Assembly (NCBI GenBank): GCA_947365965.1
Contig: CANAZG010000002.1
Span: forward strand, 1 to 64,000
Length of the DNA: 64,000 nt
Source of the DNA: an uncultured Clostridia bacterium
Lineage (GTDB): Bacteria > Bacillota > Clostridia > Oscillospirales > Oscillospiraceae
Reading direction: 5' to 3'
Shown here: positions 8,286 through 17,735 of the stretch, in pieces
Numbering within the stretch: the first letter of the stretch is position 1
Layout: each line of letters begins with the position of its first letter
Made by a program: the position numbers and the translations under genes
Notes under the pieces: generated by a model
Seen by the model: only the letters and a program-made list of their open reading frames with translations
Told to the model about the DNA's origin: nothing
The model's database searches: none

Positions 8286-9613
8286 AGCGTCCCTCCTATC
8301 TGATTATTCTCTGCCCGGCGCTCCTCCAGCCTCACCACCAGACAGATCTCCCCGGGCCTGGGGCGGAGGGTCCAGTCCGTGGCCACGCCGAATACCGCCG
8401 CCGGTCTCCCGTCCACATACAGCGCGGGGTGCTCCCAGCGATCCTGGATGGGGATCCGGCGGTCCGTGAAGAGCCGCTTGATGGTCCGCGCACCGTTCTC
8501 CACCGCCAGACTTCCCTGACCACTCCAGAGGGCGATGGTCAGGGGCGCGGAGCAGCCCCCCAGCGCTACAGTCTGACCGTCCTCCTGGACAGGCTCTCCG
8601 CTCAGATACACCTGCACCAGCCATCTCCACCAGACCTGGGTCCCCTCTGTCAGGAGCAGGGGGAGAGGAGGATCGGGTTCCCGGCGGAGGGTCAGCTTCG
8701 TCCCTGTCCGGTAGGCGCACAGACGGCCTGGCAGATCCAGGTAGCCGCCGGTTCCCAGCCCCAGCACCTGCTCCACGCTGCGCCGGTCCAGATCCCCCTG
8801 GAGGGACCGGGCCATCTCCCGCACGGTCCGGCGGGCCATGGACTGGTCCAGCTTTTTCAGCTCCCGGAGAGAGATCTCCGCCCGGTCCCCCTTGAAGGTA
8901 AACAGAGAGGCGTCCACCGCGCCCCGGAAGTGCTGGTCGTCCTCCCGGAGGAGGTCCGCCGCGGCGGCCATGCGCCCGGTACACCCGGGGGAGATCTCCT
9001 CCAGCAGGGGAAACACCTCCAGCCGCAGACGGTTGCGGGTGAAGCGGGTGTCGGCGTTGGTCTCGTCCTCCATATAGGGGATCTGATGCCGGCGCACATA
9101 GCCGTCTATGTCCGCCCGGCTTGTCTCCAGCAGAGGCCGCACGATCCGCCCCCGCACCGGCGGGATGCCCCCCAGCCCCCGGAGGCCGGAGCCCCGCAGC
9201 AGGTGGAGCAGCAGGGTCTCCGCGTTGTCCTCCCGGTGGTGGGCCGTGGCGATGTGCGCCGCCCCCACCCGGTCCGCCGTCTCCTCCAGGAAGCGGTAGC
9301 GCAGCTGCCGGGCCCCGTCCTCCAGGGACGTGCCCAGCTCCCTGGCATAGGCCGCCGCGTCTCCGCCGCCGCAGGTCAGGGGGATGCCCTTTGCCCCGCA
9401 CCAGCCTATGACAAAGCCCTGGTCCCGGTCCGCCGTGGGGCGAAGATGGTGGTTGAAGTGGGCGGCGTGGACCCGGAAGTCCCCCTTCTTCCCCATCTCC
9501 CACAGCAGATGGAGCAGGGCCATGGAGTCCCGTCCCCCGGACACCGCGCAGAGAATCAGCCCGCCTGCGGGCAGCATGTCCCACTTTTTCGTGAATGTTT
9601 GGATATTAATCAT
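8282..9613 (-). CDS. tilS: tRNA(Ile)-lysidine synthetase
   Basis: 443 residues. The PP-loop is AVSGGRDSMALLHL near the N-terminus, and the middle holds the TilS HHxxDNAET region (AHHREDNAETLLLHLLRGSGLRG). It ligates lysine onto C34 of tRNA-Ile(CAU), converting codon reading from AUG to AUA. I placed the start at the ATG at 9611-9613 before INIQTF; the open frame runs upstream into the dispersed repeat, which is not coding. It overlaps the DUF1648 gene by four bases. Confidence 0.92.
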   Translation of the reverse strand: MINIQTFTKKWDMLPAGGLILCAVSGGRDSMALLHLLWEMGKKGDFRVHAAHFNHHLRPTADRDQGFVIGWCGAKGIPLTCGGGDAAAYARELGTSLEDGARQLRYRFLEETADRVGAAHIATAHHREDNAETLLLHLLRGSGLRGLGGIPPVRGRIVRPLLETSRADIDGYVRRHQIPYMEDETNADTRFTRNRLRLEVFPLLEEISPGCTGRMAAAADLLREDDQHFRGAVDASLFTFKGDRAEISLRELKKLDQSMARRTVREMARSLQGDLDRRSVEQVLGLGTGGYLDLPGRLCAYRTGTKLTLRREPDPPLPLLLTEGTQVWWRWLVQVYLSGEPVQEDGQTVALGGCSAPLTIALWSGQGSLAVENGARTIKRLFTDRRIPIQDRWEHPALYVDGRPAAVFGVATDWTLRPRPGEICLVVRLEERRAENNQIGGTL

Positions 9614-9632
9614 AACGTCTGGATCCTTGTCT

Positions 9633-9687
9633 CTTCTTTTCTTTTGTGAACAAAAGAAAAGAAGCAAAAGAAAAAACTTCAGAGGTG
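9633..9687 (-). repeat. dispersed A/T-rich palindromic repeat, copy 2
   Basis: Stem CTTCTTTTCTTTTGT / ACAAAAGAAAAGAAG at 9633-9664, then CAAAAGAAAAAACTTCAGAGGTG. It lies in the gap between dnaB and tilS, with the AGAGG end toward dnaB. Confidence 0.75.
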
Positions 9688-9706
9688 CGCGCTGTGACTG
9701 CGGGCG

Positions 9707-11062
9707 TCACTCGTCCTCGTCAAACCGCAGTTCCACGGTGCTGAAGGCGGTGTACTCCGGGGTCCACCGCAGGGGCACCTTGCCCGTCTCCCCGTGGCGG
9801 TTCTTGGCCACGATGCACTCGGCAATGTTCCGGTTTTCCGTCTCCTCCTTGTAGTAGTCCTCCCGGTAGAGGAACATGACGATGTCCGCGTCCTGCTCAA
9901 TGGCGCCGGAGTCCCGGAGGTCGGAGAGCATGGGCCGCTTGTCCTCCCGCTTCTCGTTGGCGCGGCTGAGCTGGCTGAGGCAGATCACCGGCACGTTCAG
10001 CTCCTTGGCCATCACCTTGAGCATACGGGAGATGTCGCTGACCGCCTGCTGCCGGTTCTCCCCCGCGTAGCCCTTGCCGCCGGCGGAGGTCATCAGCTGG
10101 AGGTAGTCGATGACCACCAGGCCCAGGTTATCCAGCCGGCGGCACTTGGCGTTGATGTCCGCCGCTGTGAGCATGGGGTTGTCGTCAATGCGGATGTCCG
10201 ACTGGCGCAGGGTCCGGGCGGCCTGGGTGAGCTTGCCCCAGTCCGAGGCACTGAGCCGGCCGGTGGAGAGTCTGGTCAGCTCCACCAGCCCCTCCGCCGC
10301 CATCAGGCGCACCAGCAGCTGCTCCTTGCTCATCTCCAGGGAAAAAACCGCCACCGTCTTCCCGCTCTGCTTGGCCACGTTCAGGGCGATGTTCATGGCA
10401 AAGGAGCTCTTGCCCACGCCGGGCCGGGCCGCCAGAAGGATGAGATCGGAGCGGTTGAGGCCGTGGATCTTGTTGTCCACAGCGGAGAAGCCGCTGGGCA
10501 GACCGGGCAGGCCGGTCTTGCCGGAGGCCAGATCGTTGAGCTGGTCCAGAAAGGGCTTGATGAGCTGGGCCACCGGCACCAGCTCCTGGGCGCTGCGGCC
10601 CCGGCGGACGGCGTAGACCTTCTGCTCCGCCGCCTCCAGGATGGCCCCGGCCTCCCCCAGGCCCTCCTGAACCATGGAGGTGATCTCCCCCGCCGCCTTG
10701 GCCAGACCCCGCAGCAGGGACTTGTCCCGGATGATGGACACGTACTCCATCACGTTGGCGCTGGTGGGGGTGATCTCCATGAGCTGGACCAGATAGCTCC
10801 GGGTGGTCTGGTCGTCATAGGTGCCGTTTTTCTGCATCTCCTCCGCTACGGTCACGCCGTCAATGGGTTTGGAGAAGCTAAACATGGTGTAGATGGTCTC
10901 GAAAACGTCCCGATTCTGCTTGATGTAGAAATCCTCTGGCTGGAGCTTGTCCATCACGTCCTTGATACAGTCCGCGTCAATGAGCATGGCCCCCAGGGCG
11001 GCCTGCTCAGCCTCCAGGGAGTGGGGCATCTGACGGAAAAGCAGCTCGTCGTTCTGCGCCAA
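9707..11062 (-). CDS. dnaB: replicative DNA helicase DnaB
   Basis: 451 residues. The N-terminal helical domain (LRQMPHSLEAEQAALGAML-like) is followed by a RecA-like motor with Walker A ARPGVGKSSFAMN, a KEQLLVRLMA segment and DSGAIEQDAD near the end. It unwinds DNA at the fork and loads primase. The start is a TTG at 11062 because GGAGGTG lies 6 bases upstream; the TTG at 11080 would put that site inside the gene. It follows rplI by 39 bases, the standard gdpP-rplI-dnaB order. No intein is present. Confidence 0.95.
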   Translation of the reverse strand: MAQNDELLFRQMPHSLEAEQAALGAMLIDADCIKDVMDKLQPEDFYIKQNRDVFETIYTMFSFSKPIDGVTVAEEMQKNGTYDDQTTRSYLVQLMEITPTSANVMEYVSIIRDKSLLRGLAKAAGEITSMVQEGLGEAGAILEAAEQKVYAVRRGRSAQELVPVAQLIKPFLDQLNDLASGKTGLPGLPSGFSAVDNKIHGLNRSDLILLAARPGVGKSSFAMNIALNVAKQSGKTVAVFSLEMSKEQLLVRLMAAEGLVELTRLSTGRLSASDWGKLTQAARTLRQSDIRIDDNPMLTAADINAKCRRLDNLGLVVIDYLQLMTSAGGKGYAGENRQQAVSDISRMLKVMAKELNVPVICLSQLSRANEKREDKRPMLSDLRDSGAIEQDADIVMFLYREDYYKEETENRNIAECIVAKNRHGETGKVPLRWTPEYTAFSTVELRFDEDE

Positions 11063-11101
11063 AGGCGGCACCTCCTTCAATTCTCAAAAAGCGGCTCGCG
11101 C

Positions 11102-11551
11102 CTACTTCTCCTCCACCACCATCACGTAAATGGTGCCGGAGACCTCGTAGCCCAGCTTGGCCCGCAGCTCGTAGCTGCCAAAGGCCTTGATGGGCTCCTC
11201 CATGACAATCTTCTGCTTGGCCAGCTCGATGCCGAACTGGGCCTGGAGGGCGTCGGACACCTCCTTGCTGGTTACCGCACCGAAGAGCTTGCCGTTGGCC
11301 CCGGCCCGGGCGGACACCTTGACAGGGGCGTTCTTCAGCCGCTGGGCCACGTCCTCCGCCTCCGCTTTCAGCCGGGCGTCCTCGGCCTTCTTGGCCTTCT
11401 CCCGCAGCTTCATGGTGTTCATGGCGTCCGCTGTGGCGGGTACGGCCAGCTTCCTGGGCAGCAGGAAGTTGCGGGCGTAGCCCTCCGCCACCTCGATCAT
11501 CTGCCCCTTCTTGCCCTGGCCCCGCACGTCCTGCTGTAAAATCACTTTCAT
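11102..11551 (-). CDS. rplI: 50S ribosomal protein L9
   Basis: 149 residues, normal length. The N-terminal [17 protein letters not shown] and the L9 signature around [13 protein letters not shown] bind 23S rRNA, and a long helix leads to the C-terminal domain. The start has GGAGGAG upstream. It lies between the orphan 94-residue gene and dnaB. Confidence 0.97.
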   Translation of the reverse strand: MKVILQQDVRGQGKKGQMIEVAEGYARNFLLPRKLAVPATADAMNTMKLREKAKKAEDARLKAEAEDVAQRLKNAPVKVSARAGANGKLFGAVTSKEVSDALQAQFGIELAKQKIVMEEPIKAFGSYELRAKLGYEVSGTIYVMVVEEK

Positions 11552-11612
11552 GGTTGTCTCCTCCTGTATGTTTGATGTTTTATATAGCCGCTGCGGCGGT
11601 GATAGAACCGCC

Positions 11613-11897
11613 TTACTGCAAATCGCTCTTAGCGATTTCGATTGAGGGATAATGGGGAAGCTTCGTTAAGTCTACATCCAATGGCACGCTGTAAACCATA
11701 TAATAGCTATTGGGATTGGCGGCGGTTAGTTCGTGTAGTTTCTCTTCCGCCAAGGCTCTGTCATTGGTCGCAAATACTACCGATACAACGCCTGCCTTTA
11801 TGTTGCTGTCCCTGGCGTTTTGTACGTCTCCGCACAGTATTAATTTCAGCGGCGCATCGCCACTGAGACCAAGCCTGATATATTCTTCATATTCCAT
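11613..11897 (-). CDS. hypothetical protein (94 aa) inserted between gdpP and rplI
   Basis: Not recognised. The start is the ATG at 11895-11897 with CGAGGAGGAG upstream. The protein is soluble: [11 protein letters not shown], a beta-type core LKLILCGDV / [11 protein letters not shown], then an acidic helix and [24 protein letters not shown]. It has no membrane segment or known catalytic motif. Its codons are visibly less GC-rich than its neighbours, which suggests recent arrival. It splits the usually adjacent gdpP and rplI and sits 28 bases after gdpP, so it is likely co-transcribed. Confidence 0.65.
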   Translation of the reverse strand: MEYEEYIRLGLSGDAPLKLILCGDVQNARDSNIKAGVVSVVFATNDRALAEEKLHELTAANPNSYYMVYSVPLDVDLTKLPHYPSIEIAKSDLQ

Positions 11898-11925
11898 GGC
11901 TGCTCCTCCTCGCAAGTCCCCGTTC

Positions 11926-13911
11926 TCACGGCGCGTAGTAGTCCTCAATGGCCTCCGCCACCCGCTGGCGCACGGCGTATAGGTCGGCCCCGGACACATG
12001 GCCGCCGGCGGCGGTGGCGTTGCCGCCGCCCCCCAGCCGCTCCAGAATCACCTGCACGTTCACCTCCCCCAGGGACCGGCCGGACATGGACACCCCGTCC
12101 CCCTGGCGGTAGAGCACCACCGAGGCCTGAACGCCCTGGAGGGAGAGCAGATCATCGGCAGCCTTGGCGGCGGTGACCCGGCTGACCTCCTTCTCCGCCA
12201 CGGCCAGGGCCACGTCCCCGTGGATCATCTGGGCGCAGCGGATGATGTCATAGCGCTGGATCATGCTGGGCAGGTCGCTCTGGAAGTAGAGGCGCACCTC
12301 CGCCGGGTCCGCGCCGGCACGGCGCAGGAAGGCCGCCGCCTCAAAGGTGCGGCTGCCGGAGCGCATGCTGAAATTCTTCGTATCCAGCACAATGCCCGCC
12401 AGCAGGGCCTCCGCCTCCCCCCGCAGCAGGTCGCTGGGCTCCACCAGATACTGGAGCAGCTCCGTCACCAGCTCCGAGGCCGAGGAGGCGTAGGGCTCGT
12501 GGAAGTTGAGGGCCGCGTTCTCGATATAGTCCGCCGCCCGGCGGTGGTGGTCAATGACCGCCACCCGGTTGCAGGCGTCCAGCAGCTGCCGGTTCTCCAC
12601 CAGATCCGGCCGGTTGGTGTCCACCACCACCAGCAGGGCCCCCGCCTGGGCGTGGATGAAAGCGTCGGGGCCGCTGACAAACACGTCCTCGTACTCCGGC
12701 AGGCCTGCCAGCTTGCGCACCAGGGGCCGGGCGTTGTTGCCCTCCAGGTCGATGACGATCTGGGCCCGCTTCCCCCGCTTCCGGGCCGCGCAGCACACGC
12801 CCGCCGCCGCGCCCACCGCGTCCATGTCTGCGTACTCGTGGCCCATGATGTAGACCTGACCGGCGTCGGAGATGAGCTCGCCCAGGGCCTTGGCCATGAC
12901 CCGGCTCTTCACCTTGGTCCGCTTCTCCGTGGACTTGGACCGGCCGCCGTAGAACTGGAAGTCCAGGCTGTCCTTCACCACAGCCTGATCGCCGCCCCGG
13001 CTCAGGCTCATCTCAATGGACTTCTCCGCCCAGCGGAAGGCGTCCTCGTAGCTGTCGCAGTCCCGGCCCACGCCGATGGACAGGGAGGCGCTGACCCCGT
13101 CCTCGCTGACCACCTGATGGATGGCCTCCAGTATGGAGAACTTCTCCTCCACGATCCGCTGGAAGAACTGCTCGTCGCAGATGAAGAGGTAGCGGTCCCG
13201 GTCGTACTTGCGCAGAAGGCCGCCGGAGTTGGTGACCCAGGCGTTGAGCTTCTCGTCCACCTGGGCCAGCACGGCGCTTTTGGCGGCCTCGCCCCCGGCC
13301 TTGAGCAGCTCCTCGTAGTTGTCCAGCACCAGGATGGAGACCACGGTCCGGCTGGCCTCCAGGAGGGCCTTCATGTGCTGGCCCTCGGTGACGTCTACAA
13401 AGTAGGCGGTGATGATCTGGCCCTGGCTGGCCGCCCGGCCCCCCATGCGGCCGGTGGAGGCGTAAATCTGGTAGGTGCCGCCGGCGAAGGGGGCCAGATC
13501 CCAGGGCTGGTTGCCGTCCAGAACCCACTGGTAGTTGAAGTCCGGGGCCAGATCACGGATGGTCATGTCAAAGATGTTGTCCTGGGCGCCCGCCAGATCC
13601 ACGAAGCTGTCGTTGGCCCAGATGATCTCCCCGTTGTCCGCCCGGAAGACCACCACGGGCAGGGGGGTGTTGAGCATGCTGTTTTTGTTGATGGAGTCCA
13701 CGCCGCCGGTGATGGTCTCGATGTACTGCATCACGCTGCGCCGCCGGCGGGTGGTCTGCCGGCGGTAGAAGAGGTAGAGCAGGGCCAGCGCCGCCAGTTC
13801 CGCCGCCCCCAGCAGGGGCTGGAGGGGGGCCGTGACTGCGGCGAACAGGACGAGACAGAGGAAATAGGGCTGTAAATTTGGCTCGATCAGCCGGGATAGC
13901 TTCTTATGCAC
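11926..13911 (-). CDS. gdpP: cyclic-di-AMP phosphodiesterase GdpP
   Basis: 661 residues with the full GdpP order: two N-terminal membrane helices, a PAS domain (PVVVFRADNGEIIWANDSF), a degenerate GGDEF domain (RDRYLFICDE, SLSIGVGRD), then DHH (MGHEYADMDAVGAA, VVDTNRPD, VIDHHRR) and DHHA1 (GGGGNATAAGGHV). It hydrolyses c-di-AMP to pApA and so controls potassium and wall homeostasis. I chose the GTG at 13911 with GGGAGAAG upstream; the open frame continues further without a ribosome site. It heads the run to rplI and dnaB. Confidence 0.95.
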   Translation of the reverse strand: MHKKLSRLIEPNLQPYFLCLVLFAAVTAPLQPLLGAAELAALALLYLFYRRQTTRRRRSVMQYIETITGGVDSINKNSMLNTPLPVVVFRADNGEIIWANDSFVDLAGAQDNIFDMTIRDLAPDFNYQWVLDGNQPWDLAPFAGGTYQIYASTGRMGGRAASQGQIITAYFVDVTEGQHMKALLEASRTVVSILVLDNYEELLKAGGEAAKSAVLAQVDEKLNAWVTNSGGLLRKYDRDRYLFICDEQFFQRIVEEKFSILEAIHQVVSEDGVSASLSIGVGRDCDSYEDAFRWAEKSIEMSLSRGGDQAVVKDSLDFQFYGGRSKSTEKRTKVKSRVMAKALGELISDAGQVYIMGHEYADMDAVGAAAGVCCAARKRGKRAQIVIDLEGNNARPLVRKLAGLPEYEDVFVSGPDAFIHAQAGALLVVVDTNRPDLVENRQLLDACNRVAVIDHHRRAADYIENAALNFHEPYASSASELVTELLQYLVEPSDLLRGEAEALLAGIVLDTKNFSMRSGSRTFEAAAFLRRAGADPAEVRLYFQSDLPSMIQRYDIIRCAQMIHGDVALAVAEKEVSRVTAAKAADDLLSLQGVQASVVLYRQGDGVSMSGRSLGEVNVQVILERLGGGGNATAAGGHVSGADLYAVRQRVAEAIEDYYAP

Positions 13912-13973
13912 CGTGAGCTTCTCCCTTCGTTTTCTCCCGCGGCCGGCGCGGGGCGCACACATATAACTATCCT

Positions 13974-14003
13974 ATTATAGCACAGAGGGTGGGGTGTTTA
14001 CAA
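13974..14003 (-). promoter_or_regulatory. sigma-A-type promoter for gdpP
   Basis: On the minus strand: TTGTAA (13998-14003), 18-base spacer, TATAAT (13974-13979), about 60 bases upstream of the gdpP start. Confidence 0.65.
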
Positions 14004-14073
14004 GAAAATAAATTTTTTGGCCCCTGGAGCAAAAAAATTTACAATCTTTTTCCAAACCTTGAGAGATTGCCGA

Positions 14074-14113
14074 TTGCTTTTCCTGGAGAATCTGGTATAC
14101 TTCATGGTATAAT
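14074..14113 (+). promoter_or_regulatory. promoter region for zapA
   Basis: TTGCTT (14074-14079), 16-base spacer, TATACT (14096-14101) is the best pair. A second TATAAT lies at 14108-14113 but lacks a good -35. Confidence 0.5.
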
Positions 14114-14150
14114 GCGCAGGGAATGACCAGAGAACGAGGAGGTTTAGGAT

Positions 14151-14471
14151 ATGGCGAATCGGATCACAGTCACCATCTGCGGGGAGGACTACACCTTCAT
14201 GGCCGAGGAGAGCCTCTCCTACATGCAGAAGGTGGCGGCCCTGGTGGACGCCAAAATGAGCGAGATCATGGGCGCCGGCGGCCGGGTCAGCCGCATGGAC
14301 GCCGCCGTGCTGGCCGCCGTCAACATGGCCGACGAGATGCTCAAGCAGCAGCTGAGCACCGAGAACCTGCGCCGCCAGCTCAAAGGATATCTGGACGATG
14401 CCAACAAGGCCAAGAGCGAGCTGAGCGAGTGCAAGCGGGAGCTGTTCAAGCTCCAGCAGCAGAAGAAATAG
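14151..14471 (+). CDS. zapA: cell division protein ZapA
   Basis: 106 residues. The N-terminal globular part (RITVTICGEDYTFMAEES, YMQKVAALVDAKM) and a C-terminal coiled coil match ZapA, which bundles FtsZ filaments at the division site. GAGGAGG lies before the ATG. It is followed after 3 bases by the U32 peptidase gene, a pairing common in clostridia. Length and layout are normal. Confidence 0.88.
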   Translation: MANRITVTICGEDYTFMAEESLSYMQKVAALVDAKMSEIMGAGGRVSRMDAAVLAAVNMADEMLKQQLSTENLRRQLKGYLDDANKAKSELSECKRELFKLQQQKK

Positions 14472-14474
14472 CCC

Positions 14475-16568
14475 ATGGAGCTGCTCTCTCCCGCCGGCCA
14501 CTGGGAGGCCATGGCCGCGGCGGTGCAGAACGGCGCGGGGGCCGTCTACCTGGGCTGCGGGGATCTCAACGCCCGCCGGGGGGCGAAAAACTTCACCTCC
14601 CAGGAGCTGCCGGAGGCGGTCCAATACTGCCACCTCCGGGGGGTCAGGCTCTATCTCACCCTCAACACCCTCCCCTCGGACCGGGAGCTGGACAGCGCGC
14701 GGGACATGCTCCTGCTCGCCAGCCGCTGCGGCGTGGACGGCGTCATTGTCCAGGACTGGGGGGTGGCCGCCCTGGCCTGGTCCCTCACCCCGGATCTCCC
14801 CCTCCACGGCAGCACCCAGATGACCGTTCACTCCCTGGCCGGGGTGGAGCGGGCGGCGGCGCTGGGTATGCGGTGCGTGGTGCTGGGCCGGGAGCTGGCT
14901 GCGGAGGACATCCGCCGCATCTGTCGGCAGAGCCCCATTGCCATTGAGGTGTTCGCCCACGGGGCCCTGTGCATGTGCTGGTCCGGCCAGTGCGCCATGA
15001 GTGCCCTCATCGGCTCCCGCAGCGGCAACCGGGGCATGTGCGCCCAGCCCTGCCGCCTGCCCTACCGCTTTGACAACGGAAAGACCGCCCACCCCCTCAG
15101 CCTCAAGGACGCCTGTCTGGCCTCCCATCTGACGGAGCTGGAGGACATGGGCGTGTCCATCCTGAAGCTGGAGGGCCGCATGAAGCGGCCCGAGTACGTG
15201 GCCGTGGTCACCGGAATCTACGCCGCCCTCCTCCGGGAGCGCCGCCCCCCCACGCCGGAGGAGCTCCGGCAGCTGGAGCTGGCCTTCTCCCGGGAGGGCT
15301 TTACCGACGGCTACTGGCGGGGCCGTCCGGGTCCGGACATGTTCGGGGTCCGCCCGGAGAGCGCCCCGGACCCCGGGGACCTCTTCCGGGCCGCCAAGGC
15401 CGCCTATGACCGGGGGGATCTGCGCACGGTCCCCGTGTCTATGGAGGCCCGGATCACCGCCGGGCAGCCCGCCCGGCTGACGGTCCGGGACAGCGACGGC
15501 CGCTCCGCCTCTGCGGAGGGGCCGGTCCCGGAGCAGGCCCGGACCCGCCCCCTGGAGCCGGAGGACCTGAAGGCCCGTCTGGCCAAGACCGGCGGCACGG
15601 TCTACCGCCCCTCGGACATCTCCCTGACCCTGGACCAGGGCCTGTCCCTCCCCGCCAGCGGGGTGAACGCCCTGCGGCGGAACGCGCTGGAGGAGCTCAC
15701 GGCCCTGCGGACCGCACCGCCCCGGCGGCGGGAGGGTCCGGTCCCGGCCATGCCGGAGGACCGCTTCTCCCCCGCCGCCCCCGCCCTCACCGCCTCCCTC
15801 CTCCGGCCCTGCCAGCTGACGGAGCGGCTGGCGGAGGAGGCCGAGGTCATCTACCTGCCGGCGGAGGGGATCGAGGACTTCGATCTGGCCCCCTATCTGC
15901 ACCGCAGAGCCCGATTCTGCCTGACCCTGCCCCGGATCTGCCTGGACCGGGAGGAGCCGGCCCTCCGGCGTCTGGCGGAGATTGGCCTGGAAAAGGGCTG
16001 CGACGCCCTGTCCGTCCACAATCTGGGCCAGCTAACCCTGGCGGAGGCCATGGGTGTGCCGGCCCGGGGGGACTTCGGCCTCAACGTGTTCAACAGCCGC
16101 TCCCTCCAGGAGCTGGCCCGGTGGGGGCTGGAGAGCGCGGCCCTGTCCTTTGAGCTCCGCTGGGAGCAGATTCGGGACCTGAAAAAGCCCCTGCCCTGCG
16201 AGGCCGTCGTCTACGGCCGCCTGCCCCTGATGCTGACGGAGAACTGTCTCACCGCCAACGCCCTGGGGGGCTGCGGGGCCCGGAACCTTGCCGGACCCTG
16301 CCGCCGGGACCACACCCTCACGGACCGCCGGGGGGAGGCATTTCCCGTCCTGCCCGCCTTTGGCTGCCGCAGCGAGGTGGAGAACAGCAAGGTCCTCTAT
16401 CTGGCCGGGAAGCCGGAGCTCCGACGCTGCGGCCTCACCTGGATCCGGCTGCGGTTCACCACGGAGACCGGCCCGGACTGCGACCGGGCGCTGGACCAGT
16501 ACCTGCGGGGGGAGGACTGCCCGCCAAAGGATTTCACCCGGGGCCTCTTCTACCGGGGCGTGGAATAA
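14475..16568 (+). CDS. U32 family peptidase with DUF3656-type C-terminal region
   Basis: 697 residues. The N-terminal U32 barrel has MELLSPAGHWEAM, HGALCMCWSGQCAMS and the GNRGMCAQPCRLPY cysteine cluster, which binds iron-sulfur in the RlhA/TrhP branch. A C-terminal region follows, with a second set of cysteines (NCLTANALGGCG, CRRDH). Relatives hydroxylate rRNA or tRNA bases, so peptidase may be a misnomer. It starts 3 bases after zapA and is likely coupled to it. Confidence 0.88.
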   Translation: MELLSPAGHWEAMAAAVQNGAGAVYLGCGDLNARRGAKNFTSQELPEAVQYCHLRGVRLYLTLNTLPSDRELDSARDMLLLASRCGVDGVIVQDWGVAALAWSLTPDLPLHGSTQMTVHSLAGVERAAALGMRCVVLGRELAAEDIRRICRQSPIAIEVFAHGALCMCWSGQCAMSALIGSRSGNRGMCAQPCRLPYRFDNGKTAHPLSLKDACLASHLTELEDMGVSILKLEGRMKRPEYVAVVTGIYAALLRERRPPTPEELRQLELAFSREGFTDGYWRGRPGPDMFGVRPESAPDPGDLFRAAKAAYDRGDLRTVPVSMEARITAGQPARLTVRDSDGRSASAEGPVPEQARTRPLEPEDLKARLAKTGGTVYRPSDISLTLDQGLSLPASGVNALRRNALEELTALRTAPPRRREGPVPAMPEDRFSPAAPALTASLLRPCQLTERLAEEAEVIYLPAEGIEDFDLAPYLHRRARFCLTLPRICLDREEPALRRLAEIGLEKGCDALSVHNLGQLTLAEAMGVPARGDFGLNVFNSRSLQELARWGLESAALSFELRWEQIRDLKKPLPCEAVVYGRLPLMLTENCLTANALGGCGARNLAGPCRRDHTLTDRRGEAFPVLPAFGCRSEVENSKVLYLAGKPELRRCGLTWIRLRFTTETGPDCDRALDQYLRGEDCPPKDFTRGLFYRGVE

Positions 16569-16613
16569 ACATAATCCCCACAGAAAATCATACCATACTA
16601 AAGAGGACATGCC

Positions 16614-17060
16614 ATGAAGCTGAAAATCAAGCCCCTCTCCCCCATGATCGGCCGGGAGATCCCCCTGCCCTACTACGCCACGGATGGCGCGGCGGCCCTG
16701 GACCTCCACGCCTGCATCGACCGTCCGGCGGTGATCCCCGGCGGGGGGCGGATGACCCTGCCCACGGGGCTGGCCGTGGCCATTCTGGAGAACCACGTGG
16801 GCATTGTGGCCATCCGCAGCAGCATGGGCATCAAAAACGGCGTCACCCTCACCAACGGCATCGGGGTGATTGACAGCGACTACCGGGGGCCTGTGCAGGT
16901 GAGCCTGCACAACCTGAACAAGGAGCCCTACACCGTCCGGCCCGGGGACCGGATCGCCCAGCTTCTGATCGTCCCCGTCACCCGTCAGGAGGTGGAGGTG
17001 GTGGACGAGCTGCCGGATACGCCCCGGGGCCAGGGCGGCATCGGGTCCACCGGACGGTGA
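16614..17060 (+). CDS. dut: dUTP diphosphatase
   Basis: 148 residues, trimeric dUTPase. The motifs are in order: DGAAALDLHA (motif 1), AIRSSMGIKNGVTL (2), NGIGVIDSDYRGP (3), PGDRIAQLLI (4) and RGQGGIGSTGR (5). It hydrolyses dUTP to dUMP and PPi, keeping uracil out of DNA. AAGAGGAC precedes the ATG. It lies between the U32 gene and maf. Confidence 0.95.
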   Translation: MKLKIKPLSPMIGREIPLPYYATDGAAALDLHACIDRPAVIPGGGRMTLPTGLAVAILENHVGIVAIRSSMGIKNGVTLTNGIGVIDSDYRGPVQVSLHNLNKEPYTVRPGDRIAQLLIVPVTRQEVEVVDELPDTPRGQGGIGSTGR

Positions 17061-17064
17061 CCAC

Positions 17065-17111
17065 CTTCCTCTTCATAAAGAAAAAGCGGACAAAAAGAAC
17101 TTTTTAAGGAG
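17065..17111 (-). repeat. degenerate A/T-rich dispersed repeat, copy 3
   Basis: CTTCCTCTTCATAAAGAAAAAG followed by CAAAAAGAACTTTTTAAGGAG. The repeat end AAGGAGC is the ribosome binding site of maf, 11 bases before its ATG. Confidence 0.5.
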
Positions 17112-17122
17112 CGCTTACCCAC

Positions 17123-17704
17123 ATGCCGCGTATCATTCTAGCCTCCCAGTCCCCCCGCCGCCGCCAGCTGCTGGTCCAGATCGGGGTGACGGACTTTGAC
17201 ATCCTCGTTCCGGACGCGGACGAGAGCTACGATCCCGCCCTCTCCCCCCAGGACATCGTCTGCTCCATCTGCCGCAAAAAGGCCGAGGCCGCCCGCCTGC
17301 TGGCGGACGACCCCGGCGCGGTGCTCATTGCCGCGGACACCATGGTCTTTCTGGACGGCCTGCGCCTGGGCAAGCCCCACAGCCAGGAGGAGGCCTTTGC
17401 CATGCTCTCCGCCCTCTCCGGCCGGACCCATCACGTGTGCACCGGCGTCACCGTGTGCCAGGGCGGGCGGATGGAGACCCGGCCGGAGACCACGGACGTG
17501 ATCTTCCGCCCCCTGACGGAGACGGAGATCCGCGCCTACATCCGCACCGGCGACCCCATGGACAAGGCCGGCGCCTACGGCGTGCAGGGGCTGGCCGCCC
17601 TCTTTGTCTCCGGCATCCGGGGGGACTACTTCAACGTCATGGGCCTGCCTCTCCACCTGCTGGGCCAAATGCTGGCCGGGTTCGGCGTGGAGCTGCTGCA
17701 ATGA
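17123..17704 (+). CDS. maf: Maf-type nucleoside triphosphate pyrophosphatase
   Basis: 193 residues. The N-terminal SQSPRRRQLL, then VPDADES, AADTMVFLDG and the KAGAYGVQGLAALFV motif are typical of Maf. The family hydrolyses non-canonical NTPs to NMPs and may slow septation. The ribosome site AAGGAGC comes from the end of a dispersed repeat. It leads into mreC with a 31-base gap; mreB, often found between them in Firmicutes, is absent here. Confidence 0.92.
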   Translation: MPRIILASQSPRRRQLLVQIGVTDFDILVPDADESYDPALSPQDIVCSICRKKAEAARLLADDPGAVLIAADTMVFLDGLRLGKPHSQEEAFAMLSALSGRTHHVCTGVTVCQGGRMETRPETTDVIFRPLTETEIRAYIRTGDPMDKAGAYGVQGLAALFVSGIRGDYFNVMGLPLHLLGQMLAGFGVELLQ

Positions 17705-17735
17705 GAAACCTTTCAACACACAAGGAGGCGGACCA

